Assembly (NCBI RefSeq): GCF_001280005.1
Contig: NZ_LGDW01000118.1
Span: forward strand, 1-64,000
Direction: 5' to 3'
Source of the DNA: Streptomyces sp. NRRL WC-3618
GTDB lineage: Bacteria; Actinomycetota; Actinomycetes; Streptomycetales; Streptomycetaceae
DNA: 64,000 nt
Both the position numbers and the translations under genes were made by a program. Positions 10,625 to 18,354 of the stretch are shown here, one piece after another. The notes under the pieces were generated by a model that worked only from the letters and a program-made list of their open reading frames with translations, ran no database searches and had not been told where the DNA came from. Numbering within the stretch: position 1 is the stretch's first letter; each line of letters opens with the position of its first letter.

Positions 10625-11708
10625 TGGCGATCCAGTCGGCCGTGCTGACCCGGGAGAGGTTCAGCGCGGGCAGCGCGGCGCGCAGCTGGTCCATGTTCTG
10701 GATGTTCTTGCTCTTCAGGAAGTCCTGGGTTATCGCGACAGCCGGGAACTCGACCGAGGACTTGTTCAGTTGGCCGGCCAGCTCCAGGGCGGCCGTACGG
10801 ACGACCGCGGCGCCGACGGCGGACGGGTCGGTGCCGGCCGTGGCGACCCACGGGCTGTCCGGGGCGGTCATGTTCTGGATGTCGGCGTTGGAGACGTCCG
10901 CGCCGAACACCTTCACCTTGTCCTGCAGCTTCTTGTTCTGCACGGCGAGGACGGTGCCCTTCGCCAGCTCGTCGTAGGGGGCGAAGACACCCGTCACGTC
11001 GGAGTGCTGGGTGAGCGCGGCGGAGACCAGCGGCACATTGTCCGTGGCGGTGGAGTCGGTGACCTTACCGACCTTGAATGCCTGCTTCCAGCTATTGGCC
11101 TCGACCGTCGACTTCCAGACACTGTCGCGCTTGTCGAGGGCCGCGTAGCCGGCGACGTTGACGTAGCCGACCTTGGCGTTCTTTCCGAGGTTCTTCGCCA
11201 TCACGTCGAGGACGGCCTGGGCCATGCTCGCGTCGTCCTGCTTGGTGCTGACGACGCCCTTCGTCGCGGTCTCGACGTCGTAGACGACGACCTTGACGCC
11301 CTTCTTCACGGCCTTGTCCAGCTCGGGCTGGATCGTCGCGGGGAAGCCGTGGTCCACGATGATCGCCTGCGCGCCGGAGTTGATCGCCGAGGACAGGTCG
11401 GTGGCCTGCTTGGCGTTGTCGGCCTGGGCGTCGTACACGGTCAGGTCGATACCGAGGGCCTTGGCCTGCGCCTTGGCGCCGTTGCCCCACTGCTCGAAGT
11501 AGTCGCCGGCGCCGCTCTGGCGGACCAGCGCGACCTTGACGGTGCCCTTGTCGAAGGGTGCGGGCTTCTTTCCGGTGGCGGCGGACGCGGCGGCGGCCGG
11601 GTCGCCGGTGTTCTTGGAGGCGTTCGTCGACTGCGAGCAGCCCGCGAGGAGGAGCGCCGAGACGGAGGCCAGCGAGAGCGCGGCAAGGGGGAGGCGGGTG
11701 CGGGACAT
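10611..11708 (-). CDS. Sugar-binding lipoprotein of the ribose-type ABC importer
   Basis: 365 residues. A lipoprotein signal peptide ends in LLLAGCS with the lipidated Cys at residue 24. The mature protein is a periplasmic-binding-protein type 1 fold of the ribose/galactose class (VKVALVRQSGAGDYFEQWGNG; QAIIVDHGFPATIQPELDKA). It is tethered outside the membrane and delivers substrate to the permease. It is first in the minus-strand operon with ATPase, permease and mtnK. The GGAG site is about six bases before the ATG. A 217-base transcribed leader containing a 7-base tandem repeat, and a cysteine-ended leader ORF, lie upstream. Confidence 0.87.
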   Translation of the reverse strand: MSRTRLPLAALSLASVSALLLAGCSQSTNASKNTGDPAAAASAATGKKPAPFDKGTVKVALVRQSGAGDYFEQWGNGAKAQAKALGIDLTVYDAQADNAKQATDLSSAINSGAQAIIVDHGFPATIQPELDKAVKKGVKVVVYDVETATKGVVSTKQDDASMAQAVLDVMAKNLGKNAKVGYVNVAGYAALDKRDSVWKSTVEANSWKQAFKVGKVTDSTATDNVPLVSAALTQHSDVTGVFAPYDELAKGTVLAVQNKKLQDKVKVFGADVSNADIQNMTAPDSPWVATAGTDPSAVGAAVVRTAALELAGQLNKSSVEFPAVAITQDFLKSKNIQNMDQLRAALPALNLSRVSTADWIANVAH

Positions 11709-11771
11709 GCGGGACTCCAGGTGCGGGGCGGTACGGGAGGAAGAGGGGGTGACGGGGCGCGATGGCCGGAA

Positions 11772-11827
11772 GGCGTCAGGCGTCAGGCGTCAGGCGTCAG
11801 GCGTCAGGCGTCAGGCGTCAGGCGTCA
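11772..11827. repeat. Eight perfect tandem copies of GGCGTCA
   Basis: Eight exact 7-base units (GGCGTCA) run without interruption for 56 bases, with a partial ninth unit after. They lie between the leader ORF and the ABC binding-protein gene, inside the expected 5' untranslated region of that minus-strand operon. On the transcript each unit reads TGACGCC and carries a stop triplet. Seven-base units do not keep frame and are prone to slippage, so copy number may vary between strains. Confidence 0.95.
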
Positions 11828-11924
11828 GGCGACGGGAGTGTCCTGGTCCCGGGCGCGAAAGGGCGGCGTGGGGTGGTGGGTTCCGCGCCACGGCCGGGGG
11901 GCGTCTCGGGTACTCCGGGGCAGG

Positions 11925-11996
11925 TCAGCGACAGCGGGCTGTGGTCGACCGGAGCAAGTCCACGTACAGCCGCCGCACGAGCAGCAGCGTCTTCAT
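11925..11996 (-). CDS. Short cysteine-ended leader peptide upstream of the MTR importer
   Basis: A 23-codon ORF starts at ATG 11994-11996 and ends in TGA at 11925. Its pattern, MKTLLLVRRLYVDLL then RSTTARCR and stop, matches the short leader-peptide family found in Streptomyces before sulfur-related operons: Arg-rich, VDLLR, ending Cys-Arg. There is no Shine-Dalgarno sequence. A promoter with TTGACG and CATGAT hexamers 18 bases apart would place the transcript start on the A of the ATG, so a leaderless mRNA is likely. The Cys codon is next to last, suggesting cysteine-sensing attenuation of the downstream importer and mtnK. Function is inferred. Confidence 0.7.
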   Translation of the reverse strand: MKTLLLVRRLYVDLLRSTTARCR

Positions 11997-12002
11997 AGGG
12001 AG

Positions 12003-12032
12003 ATCATGAGAACGTTTCAAGCCATTCGTCAA
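12003..12032 (-). promoter_or_regulatory. Probable sigma-70-type promoter for the leader ORF and importer operon
   Basis: On the minus strand TTGACG (12027-12032) is separated by 18 bases from CATGAT (12003-12008). The position seven bases after the -10 is the A of the leader ORF start codon at 11996. Spacing and -35 match are good and the -10 is moderate. Confidence 0.6.
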
Positions 12033-12148
12033 AGGCTTGGACACTGGATCTCAGCATATGGAACGCCGGATTCGTCACATTCTGCTGGCCCTTCGCCGGG
12101 AGTTACCATCACGGAACCGGCACCCGACCCGGGACAGTGAGGCTTCCG

Positions 12149-12220
12149 ATGACGACGACACCCTGCGCGACGGCGGTACGACACTGCCCCGACGCGCTGT
12201 GTCGCGGCTGTCGTGACTGA
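12149..12220 (+). CDS. Cysteine-rich leader ORF upstream of mtnD
   Basis: A 23-codon ORF with four Cys codons starts MTTTPCATAV and ends LCRGCRD and stop. It is preceded six bases away by AGTGAGG. A possible promoter (TTCTGC, 18 bases, TACCAT at 12104-12109) lies upstream. The ORF is followed by a long pyrimidine-rich, G-poor tract and then mtnD. Four cysteines in 23 codons ahead of a sulfur-salvage operon suggest a cysteine-responsive leader. It is less canonical than the minus-strand leader and could be coincidental. Confidence 0.45.
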   Translation: MTTTPCATAVRHCPDALCRGCRD

Positions 12221-12236
12221 CGACCGGACGACCGGC

Positions 12237-12345
12237 CCGCCGCCTCCTCCCCTTCCTGCTCGTGCTGCTGCTCCTGCTTCCGCCCTTGCTGCTGTTCCTG
12301 TTCGCTGCGTTCGTTCTCGCTCGCGTTCCACACTCCATTCCCCCC
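12237..12345 (+). other. C-rich, G-poor tract in the mtnD leader (possible Rho-loading site)
   Basis: Roughly 100 bases between the cysteine-rich leader ORF and mtnD are dominated by C and T (repeats such as CTGCTCGTGCTGCTGCTCC), with few G and no A for long stretches. Such C-over-G bubbles are typical of Rho utilisation sites. Combined with the leader ORF, translation-coupled Rho attenuation is a reasonable but untested idea. Confidence 0.35.
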
Positions 12346-12367
12346 TTGAACCTCTGGAGTTGCTCCC

Positions 12368-12967
12368 ATGACCCTGCTGACGACCTGGCCCGAGTCCGGC
12401 CCGGAGACCGTCGTGCGCCGTACCTCCGACCCGGCGGAGATCGCCGCCGCGCTGGCCCCGATCGGTGTGCGCTACGAGCAGTGGCCGATCCGCGAGGACG
12501 TACCGGCGGACGCCGACAGCGACACCGTGTTCGCCGCGTACGGCCCGGAGATCGACAGGCTGAACGCCGAGGAGGGCTTCACCACGGTCGACGTCCTCGG
12601 TCTGCACCCCAGCGACGACCCGGAGTTCCCGGCGAAGGCGAAGGCGGCCCGCGCGAAGTTCCTCCAGGAGCACACGCACGACGACGATGACGAGGTCCGC
12701 TTCTTCGTCTCCGGCTCCGGCATCTTCTATCTGCACGTGGGCGGCGAAGTGCACGCCGTGTACTGCGAGAAGGGCGACCTGCTGGGCGTGCCGCGCGGTA
12801 CGACGCACTGGTTCGACATGGGCACCAGCCCCGCCTTCACCGCGATCCGCTTCTTCCACGAGGAGGACGGCTGGATCGGCAACTTCACCGGTTCGACCAT
12901 CGCCTCCCGCTTCCCGGACTACGACACGATCGACGCCGGTTTCCAGCAGGACAGGGCCGCCGCGTGA
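12368..12967 (+). CDS. mtnD: Acireductone dioxygenase
   Basis: 199-residue cupin that oxidises 1,2-dihydroxy-5-methylthiopentene to 4-methylthio-2-oxobutanoate (Fe form), the last carbon step of methionine salvage before transamination. The metal site reads EHTH (H102, H104), then an acid cluster and EVRFFVSG, with a later His in GTTHWFDMG (H147). One oddity is that four Asp residues separate the second His from the Glu (E109), where enterobacterial and human enzymes have three residues. A GGAG site precedes the ATG. The stop overlaps the mtnC start (GTGA). Confidence 0.93.
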   Translation: MTLLTTWPESGPETVVRRTSDPAEIAAALAPIGVRYEQWPIREDVPADADSDTVFAAYGPEIDRLNAEEGFTTVDVLGLHPSDDPEFPAKAKAARAKFLQEHTHDDDDEVRFFVSGSGIFYLHVGGEVHAVYCEKGDLLGVPRGTTHWFDMGTSPAFTAIRFFHEEDGWIGNFTGSTIASRFPDYDTIDAGFQQDRAAA

Positions 12968-13701
12968 CCCTGCCGGGAACGGTGTTCGAGGTGGACGCCG
13001 TGGTGCTCGACATCGAGGGCACCACGAGCGCCACGGGGTTCGTCGTCGACGTGCTGTATCCGTACTCGCGCTCTCGTTTCGGAGCACTGCTCTCGGAGCG
13101 GAGCGGTGATCCGGAGGTGGTGCGGGCGGTCGCGCAGGTGCGTGAGCTGATCGGAGAGCCCGGCGCCGACGCCGTACTCGTCGAGAAGACCCTCAACGCC
13201 TGGCTCGACGAGGACCGCAAGGCGACGCCCCTCAAGACGCTCCAGGGCGTCATCTGGTCCGAGGGCTTCGCACGCGGCGACCTCGTCTCGCACTTCTACG
13301 ACGACGTCCTGCCCGCGCTGCGCGCCTGGCACTCGGCGGGTCTGCGGCTGTACGTCTACTCCTCCGGGTCGGTCGCCGCGCAGCGCGCGTGGTTCGCGTC
13401 GACCCCGGAGGGCGACCTGCTGCCGCTCGTCTCGGGCCTGTACGACACCGAGAACGCGGGGCCCAAGCAGGAGCCGGAGTCCTACCGCCGGATCGCGGAG
13501 GCCACCGGTACCACGGACCCGGGCCGTCTCCTCTTCCTCTCCGACCGGCCGGGCGAGCTGGACGCGGCGCGCGCCGCCGGGTGGCGGACCGCCGGGATCA
13601 GTCGGCCCGGGGAGCCGTACTACGAGCAGGGCGTCGGCGACCACGCGCGGGCGGGCACGTTCGACGAGATCAGCATCAGCACGACGAGGAGCATCACGTG
13701 A
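12964..13701 (+). CDS. mtnC: Acireductone synthase (enolase-phosphatase E1)
   Basis: 245-residue HAD-superfamily enzyme that enolises and dephosphorylates 2,3-diketo-5-methylthiopentyl-1-phosphate to the acireductone used by MtnD. HAD motif I is [10 protein letters not shown] with nucleophile D16. Motif II is [11 protein letters not shown]. The motif III lysine lies in [11 protein letters not shown] and motif IV is [13 protein letters not shown]. The GTG start overlaps the mtnD stop and the end overlaps mtnB, so mtnD-C-B is one coupled unit. This bifunctional enzyme replaces the separate MtnW and MtnX of Bacillus. Confidence 0.94.
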   Translation: MTLPGTVFEVDAVVLDIEGTTSATGFVVDVLYPYSRSRFGALLSERSGDPEVVRAVAQVRELIGEPGADAVLVEKTLNAWLDEDRKATPLKTLQGVIWSEGFARGDLVSHFYDDVLPALRAWHSAGLRLYVYSSGSVAAQRAWFASTPEGDLLPLVSGLYDTENAGPKQEPESYRRIAEATGTTDPGRLLFLSDRPGELDAARAAGWRTAGISRPGEPYYEQGVGDHARAGTFDEISISTTRSIT

Positions 13702-14318
13702 CCGCCGGCATCAACGCGCTCGACCTCGAGGAGGCGGGGGCGGTGCTCGCCGCCGAGTCCGCCCGTTTCGCCTCCTTCGGCTGGATGCGGGGCACCTCCG
13801 GGAACCTGTCCGTGGTGCTGTCCCGCGATCCACTGCTTCTCGCGGTCACCGCGAGCGGCCACGACAAGGGTGAACTCACGCCCGCCGACGTGGTGTTGGT
13901 GGACGCGCGGGGCGCGGCGGTGAACGGCGGCAAGCCGTCCGCCGAAGCCGAGCTGCATGCCCGGGTCGCCGCGCTGACGGGGGCCGGTGCTGTGGTGCAC
14001 GTGCACACCGTGGCGTCCGTGGCGATGGGCCGGCGCGCGCCCGGCGGGATCGTGTTCCAGGACATCGAGATGCTCAAGGGTGTGGGCGTGCCCGCCCACG
14101 ACGTCGAGGTGACCCTGCCGGTCATCGGCAACAGCCAGGACATGAAGGTGCTCGGCGACCGTCTGGAGGCGGCGCGCGACCCGCGGATGCCGGCCGTGGT
14201 GGTCGCGGGGCACGGGCTGTACGTGTGGGGGGACAACCCCCGTCAGGCCCGGCACCACACCGAAGTCGTGGAGTGGCTGCTGGAGTTGGAGCTCAGCGCT
14301 CCGCAGGACGGACGGTAG
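13698..14318 (+). CDS. mtnB: Methylthioribulose-1-phosphate dehydratase
   Basis: 206-residue class II aldolase/adducin-fold enzyme. It removes water from methylthioribulose-1-phosphate to give the diketo phosphate used by MtnC. Zinc ligands are VVHVHTVAS (H101, H103) and a third His in VAGHGLYVWG near residue 174. The RGTSGNLS and EAELHARV segments are typical. GTG at 13698 overlaps the mtnC stop by four bases. It is followed by a hairpin and the convergent mtnA. Confidence 0.92.
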   Translation: MTAGINALDLEEAGAVLAAESARFASFGWMRGTSGNLSVVLSRDPLLLAVTASGHDKGELTPADVVLVDARGAAVNGGKPSAEAELHARVAALTGAGAVVHVHTVASVAMGRRAPGGIVFQDIEMLKGVGVPAHDVEVTLPVIGNSQDMKVLGDRLEAARDPRMPAVVVAGHGLYVWGDNPRQARHHTEVVEWLLELELSAPQDGR

Positions 14319-14382
14319 CCGAAGGCGGGCCGGTCGAGGCTGGTCACAGCCCCGCACCACTGTCGGGGGCGCACAAGGCCGC

Positions 14383-14413
14383 AGCCCCGCACCCCTGTTG
14401 GGGGCGCGGGGCT
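14383..14413. terminator. Bidirectional hairpin between mtnB and mtnA
   Basis: AGCCCCGC-A-CCCC (14383-14395) pairs with GGGG-C-GCGGGGCT (14401-14413) around a TGTTG loop, with one A/C mismatch. A related unpaired copy (CAGCCCCGCACCACTGTC) lies just upstream. It separates two convergent genes. Confidence 0.75.
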
Positions 14414-14415
14414 CG

Positions 14416-15456
14416 CTACTTCAGGCGGTCGCCCGGGAGTTCACCGGCGGAAACCTCCAACACTCCCCGCTCGGTGATCAGTCCCGTCACCAGCCGCCCC
14501 GGCGTGACGTCGAACGCCGGGTTGTGGCCGCGTGACTCGGCGGGAGCCGTGCGGACGCCCGACCACTCCAACACCTCGTCCTCGCCCCGGAGTTCGATGT
14601 GGATGTCGGCGCCGGTGGCCGTCGCCAGGTCGACCGTGGTCGTCGGCGCCGCCACCAGGAACGGGATTCCGGCGTCCGCGCAGGCCAGTGCGACCCCGAC
14701 CGTGCCGACCTTGTTGGCGGTGTCGCCGTTGGCCGCGATCCGGTCGGCGCCGACGATCGCCGCGTCGACCTCACCGCGAAGAATCGTTCCTGCGGCGGCC
14801 CCGTCGGCCTGGACATAGTGCGGTATGCCCTCCTGGACCAGCTCCCAGGCGGTCAGGCGCGACCCCTGGAGCAGCGGGCGCGTCTCGTCGGCGTACACGA
14901 CCTCCAGCCGGCCTCGTGCGTTCAGTTCGCGGATGACGCCAAGTGCCGTACCCCATCCGGCCGTTGCGAGCGCGCCGGTGTTGCAGTGGGTCAGGATGCG
15001 CAGCGGGCGCTCGCCCACACCGTCGGCGACGCGCTTCAGCAGCCAGTCGGCGCCGTGCGCGCCCATCGCCCGGTTGCCCTCGACGTCCTCGCGCTGGACG
15101 GCGGCGGCCTCGTCGAGTACCGCCGCCAGGCCCTCCTCGAAGCGGGTCATGACCCGGTCCACGCACGCCATGAGGTTGACAGCGGTCGGCCGGGCCGAGC
15201 GGATCCGGGCCACGGCCTTGCGCACCTGCTCCTCCGTCCAGCCCTCATGCTCGCCCTGGAGCAGCGCGAGGGCGACCCCGTACGCGCCCGCCGCGCCGAT
15301 CGCGGGGGCGCCGCGCACGACGAGCCGCTGGATCGCGTCCACCAGGGTGTCCACATCGCGGACGTCCCTGGTCTCGTAGCGGTGCGGCAGGAGGGTCTGG
15401 TCGATGAGCGCCAGGCTGTTTCCGGTCCAGCCGACGGCGCGCAGGTCCTGGGGCAT
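14416..15456 (-). CDS. mtnA: S-methyl-5-thioribose-1-phosphate isomerase
   Basis: 346 residues. It converts MTR-1-phosphate to methylthioribulose-1-phosphate, joining the MtnK route and the phosphorolysis route to the mtnBCD enzymes. It belongs to the eIF2B-alpha-like family. The N-terminal signature is RLVVRGAPAIGAAGAYG. The catalytic Cys is in LTHCNTGALATAG (C158) and the catalytic Asp in IVGADRIAANGDTANKVGT (D238). The ATG at 15454-15456 has a CAGGAG site. It is transcribed toward mtnDCB and divergently from the nucleoside-importer operon. Confidence 0.95.
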   Translation of the reverse strand: MPQDLRAVGWTGNSLALIDQTLLPHRYETRDVRDVDTLVDAIQRLVVRGAPAIGAAGAYGVALALLQGEHEGWTEEQVRKAVARIRSARPTAVNLMACVDRVMTRFEEGLAAVLDEAAAVQREDVEGNRAMGAHGADWLLKRVADGVGERPLRILTHCNTGALATAGWGTALGVIRELNARGRLEVVYADETRPLLQGSRLTAWELVQEGIPHYVQADGAAAGTILRGEVDAAIVGADRIAANGDTANKVGTVGVALACADAGIPFLVAAPTTTVDLATATGADIHIELRGEDEVLEWSGVRTAPAESRGHNPAFDVTPGRLVTGLITERGVLEVSAGELPGDRLK

Positions 15457-15602
15457 AGCGGGACACTCCTGAAGTTCCGGCGGTGCGCGACACCGTACAT
15501 GACCTCGGTGAACCACAGTTCGAGACGGCCGGACCACTGCCGCGGGCCCGGGTGTTAGAGTCCAGCACCCGCACCCGTTGGGGCCCATGTGAAGGAGGAC
15601 GC

Positions 15603-15668
15603 ATGCTGCTGACCATGCGCCGCTTCCTCGACCAGGGCCACTGTGCGAGCGACGGCTGTCAACGCTGA
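15603..15668 (+). CDS. Short cysteine-containing leader ORF upstream of the BMP importer operon
   Basis: A 21-codon ORF (MLLTMRRFLDQGH then CASDGCQR and stop). It has an unusually strong ribosome site, GAAGGAGGA at 15591-15599, so it is probably translated. A second in-frame ATG at 15615 is also possible. A TAGAGT -10-like hexamer lies at 15556-15561. Two Cys codons fall near the end, with Gln and Arg last. A C-rich stretch and the BMP lipoprotein gene (start 15773) follow. It is interpreted as a regulatory leader peptide, like those at 11925 and 12149. Confidence 0.6.
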   Translation: MLLTMRRFLDQGHCASDGCQR

Positions 15669-15772
15669 TCCGTCACCTTCGGCGGCGCCGTCGCGCTTCC
15701 CCTTTGTCTCCGCGCCCCGTGCTCAGTGCAGAGCGCGGGCTGTGCCGTACGCAGCTCCGGAAGGTCTCCCCG

Positions 15773-16825
15773 ATGCCTCGCAGATCCCGCCGTACGCTCC
15801 CCTTCGCCGCCATGACGGCGCTGCTCGTCGCCGGTGCCACGGCGTGCAACGCCGCCGCGAAGGACGACGCGTCCTCCGACAGCAGCGCGGGCAGCGCGTC
15901 GTTCACGCTTGTCACACCGGACGCCGTGGGGCAGAACGAGTTCCTCAAGCTGGCGGTGACCGGCGTCAAGGCGGCCGCGAAGGCGCACAACGGGACCGAG
16001 AAGGTGTTCGAGTCCTCGGACACCGCTTCCCAGCAGCAGAACGTGCAGGCCGCCGTCGACGCGAAGCCCGACGTCGTCGTGCTGGTCGGCTTCGAGTTCG
16101 CGGACCTGGTCGCGCAGCAGGCCGAGGCGCACCCCAAGCAGCAGTTCCTGATGATCGACGCGTGCACGACGAAGGCGTTCGGCAACGTCAGTTGCGGGGT
16201 CTTCCGCGAGCACGAAGGCGTCTTCCTCGCCGGTGCCGAGGCCGGGCTGCTCAGCAAGAGCGGCAAGGTCGGCGCGGTGGACGTGATGGACACTCCGGTG
16301 TTCCGCCGCTTCAGCGACCCGTTCGCGGCCGGCGCCCAGCAGGTCGCGCCGAACACGGAGACCGGTACCCGCTTCGTCGGCGGCCAGTCCCCGTTCGACG
16401 ACTCGGCGCGTGCCAAGGAGCAGGCGAACGACCTGCTGTCCAAGGGCTACGACCAGCTGATGGCGGCTGCCGCGGCCGGCAACTACGGCGTGTTCGAGGC
16501 GGCGAAGGCCAAGGGCGCGTTCGCGTACGGCGTCGACGTCAACCAGTGCCCCTCGGCTCCCGGCACGGTCGTCGACAATGTGATCAAGCGCACCGACATC
16601 GCCGTGGAGAAGGGCATCTCGCAGGTCCTCGGCGGCCAGACGGGGACGACCGCCTCGTACGGCCTGAAGGAGGGCGGCATCAGCCTCACGGGCCTGGAGA
16701 AGGGCGTCGCCTCGTCCCAGTGCGTGATCGCCCAGCACCCCGACGTCCTGAAGAAGGTCGAGGCGCTGCGCGACCAGATCGTGTCCGGAAAGCTGACGGT
16801 CGATGACCCCTCCGTCGCCGGCTGA
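15773..16825 (+). CDS. BMP-family nucleoside-binding lipoprotein
   Basis: 350 residues of the Med/BMP (PnrA-like) substrate-binding family, which binds purine nucleosides for ABC uptake. The signal peptide ends LLVAGATAC with Cys25 as the probable lipidated residue, a slightly non-standard lipobox. Family motifs are EFADLVAQQAEAHPKQQFLMIDA, AYGVDVNQCPSAPGTVVDNVIKRTD and the C-terminal VSGKLTVDD. The ATG at 15773 has GGAAGG upstream. It is the first structural gene of a seven-cistron unit including the leader. The end overlaps the ATPase start by 23 bases. Linked enzymes suggest MTA-like nucleosides as substrate. Confidence 0.88.
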   Translation: MPRRSRRTLPFAAMTALLVAGATACNAAAKDDASSDSSAGSASFTLVTPDAVGQNEFLKLAVTGVKAAAKAHNGTEKVFESSDTASQQQNVQAAVDAKPDVVVLVGFEFADLVAQQAEAHPKQQFLMIDACTTKAFGNVSCGVFREHEGVFLAGAEAGLLSKSGKVGAVDVMDTPVFRRFSDPFAAGAQQVAPNTETGTRFVGGQSPFDDSARAKEQANDLLSKGYDQLMAAAAAGNYGVFEAAKAKGAFAYGVDVNQCPSAPGTVVDNVIKRTDIAVEKGISQVLGGQTGTTASYGLKEGGISLTGLEKGVASSQCVIAQHPDVLKKVEALRDQIVSGKLTVDDPSVAG

Positions 16826-18353
16826 CGCGCAGACGGCGGCGGTCGAACTCCGGGGAATCACCAAGCGGTTCCCCGGCACGCTCGCCAACGACGCCGTCGA
16901 CCTGACCGTCCGGCGCGGCGAGATCCACGCCCTGATGGGCGAGAACGGTGCCGGCAAGTCGACGCTCATGTCGGTCCTCTACGGGATGGAGCGCCCGGAC
17001 GCCGGTTCGGTCCGGGTCGACGGGCGCGAGGTCTTCTTCGCCGATCCCGGCGACGCGATGGCCGCCGGGCTCGGCATGGTCCACCAGAGCTTCAAGCTGT
17101 TCGACTCGCTGACGGTCGCCGAGAACGTGGTGTACGCCGCCGAGCCGCGCCGTTTCGGCCTGGTGGACCGGGGTGCGGCCCGCCGCCGGGTGCGTGAACT
17201 GGCCGAGGAGCACGGGCTCGCGGTCGATCCGGACGCCCGGGTCGGTGACCTGCCCGTGGGGCTGCGCCAGCGCGTCGAGATCCTGAAGCTGCTGCACCGG
17301 GGCGCCCGGACGCTCATCCTCGACGAGCCGACCGCCGTCCTGACGCCGACCGAGGCGGACGCCCTCTTCGCGGTCCTCAAGTCCCTTGCCGCACAAGGAC
17401 GTTCGGTCATCCTGGTCACGCACAAGCTGCGTGAGGTACTCGAAGGCAGCGACCGCGTCACGGTGTTGCGGGACGGCCGGGTCGTCGCCGGGCTGGTCAC
17501 CGCCGAGACGTCCGCCGACGAGATCGCCGCCGCGATGACCGGCCGCGCCGTGGAACTCGACCGCGTCCACGCCCCGGGCACCCCCGGCGACGTGATTCTG
17601 GACGTCACCGACCTGGCCACGGACGGGGTACGGGACGTTCGACTCACCGTGCGCGCAGGTGAGATCGTCGGGATCGCGGGCGTCGCGGGCAACGGCCAGA
17701 GTGAGCTGGTGGAGGCGCTGGCCGGACTGCGTCCGGTGTCCGCCGGCCGGGTCGCGCTGCTCGGCGGCGACATCACGCACGCCTCCGCGACCGAGCGCCG
17801 CGCCAAGGGCCTCGCCTACGTCCCTGAGGACCGGCACGCCGTGGGTACGGCGCCTGCCGCGTCGGTCGCCGACAACCTGGCGATGGGCCACCACCGTACG
17901 TCGCTGTCCTCCCGCGGACTGCTTCCGCCCGCCGCTGTACGAGGTCACGCACGGCGTCTCATCGAGCGCTTCGGCATCAAGGCGGCGTCCCCGGAGGTGC
18001 CCGCGTCCTCCTTGTCCGGCGGCAACCTGCAGAAGCTGCTCATCGGGCGCGAACTCGCCCACGACGCCCCGCTGTTGCTCGTGGAGCAGCCCACGCGCGG
18101 GGTCGACATCGGCGCCGTCCAGAACATCCACGACCAGCTGATCGCCTACCGCGACGCGGGCCACGCCGTCCTGCTCGTCTCGGCCGAGCTCAGCGAGATC
18201 CGGGGGCTCGCCGACCGGGTCCTGGTGATGTACGAGGGCCGCGTGACGGCGTCGTACGAGAAGGCGGCGGACGAGCGGACGCTCGGCCTCGCCATGGCGG
18301 GCGGCGGCGCCGGCAGTCCGGCTCCGCCGGCCCCGGTAGAGGTCGGGGACTGA
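16803..18353 (+). CDS. Nucleoside ABC transporter ATPase (BMP-associated, duplicated domains)
   Basis: 516 residues with two ABC domains, as in NupO/YufO-type proteins. The N-terminal domain has an intact Walker A (MGENGAGKST), a weak signature (LPVGLRQRVEILK) and Walker B LILDEPTAVLTP. The C-terminal domain has a Walker-A-like GVAGNGQSE lacking the usual Lys and a good LSGGNLQKLLIGREL signature, so one active site is likely degenerate, as is common in the family. It overlaps the BMP gene and is one base from the permease. Confidence 0.9.
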   Translation: MTPPSPADAQTAAVELRGITKRFPGTLANDAVDLTVRRGEIHALMGENGAGKSTLMSVLYGMERPDAGSVRVDGREVFFADPGDAMAAGLGMVHQSFKLFDSLTVAENVVYAAEPRRFGLVDRGAARRRVRELAEEHGLAVDPDARVGDLPVGLRQRVEILKLLHRGARTLILDEPTAVLTPTEADALFAVLKSLAAQGRSVILVTHKLREVLEGSDRVTVLRDGRVVAGLVTAETSADEIAAAMTGRAVELDRVHAPGTPGDVILDVTDLATDGVRDVRLTVRAGEIVGIAGVAGNGQSELVEALAGLRPVSAGRVALLGGDITHASATERRAKGLAYVPEDRHAVGTAPAASVADNLAMGHHRTSLSSRGLLPPAAVRGHARRLIERFGIKAASPEVPASSLSGGNLQKLLIGRELAHDAPLLLVEQPTRGVDIGAVQNIHDQLIAYRDAGHAVLLVSAELSEIRGLADRVLVMYEGRVTASYEKAADERTLGLAMAGGGAGSPAPPAPVEVGD

Positions 18354-18354
18354 C

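Noticed and set aside
11772..11827. CRISPR array
   Set aside because: Units are 7 bases with no spacers and no cas genes are present.
11709..12367. SAM riboswitch upstream of the mtn genes
   Set aside because: No S-box or SAM-II/IV core was visible. Short inverted CAAGCC/GGCTTG at 12018-12039 is too small and overlaps the promoter.
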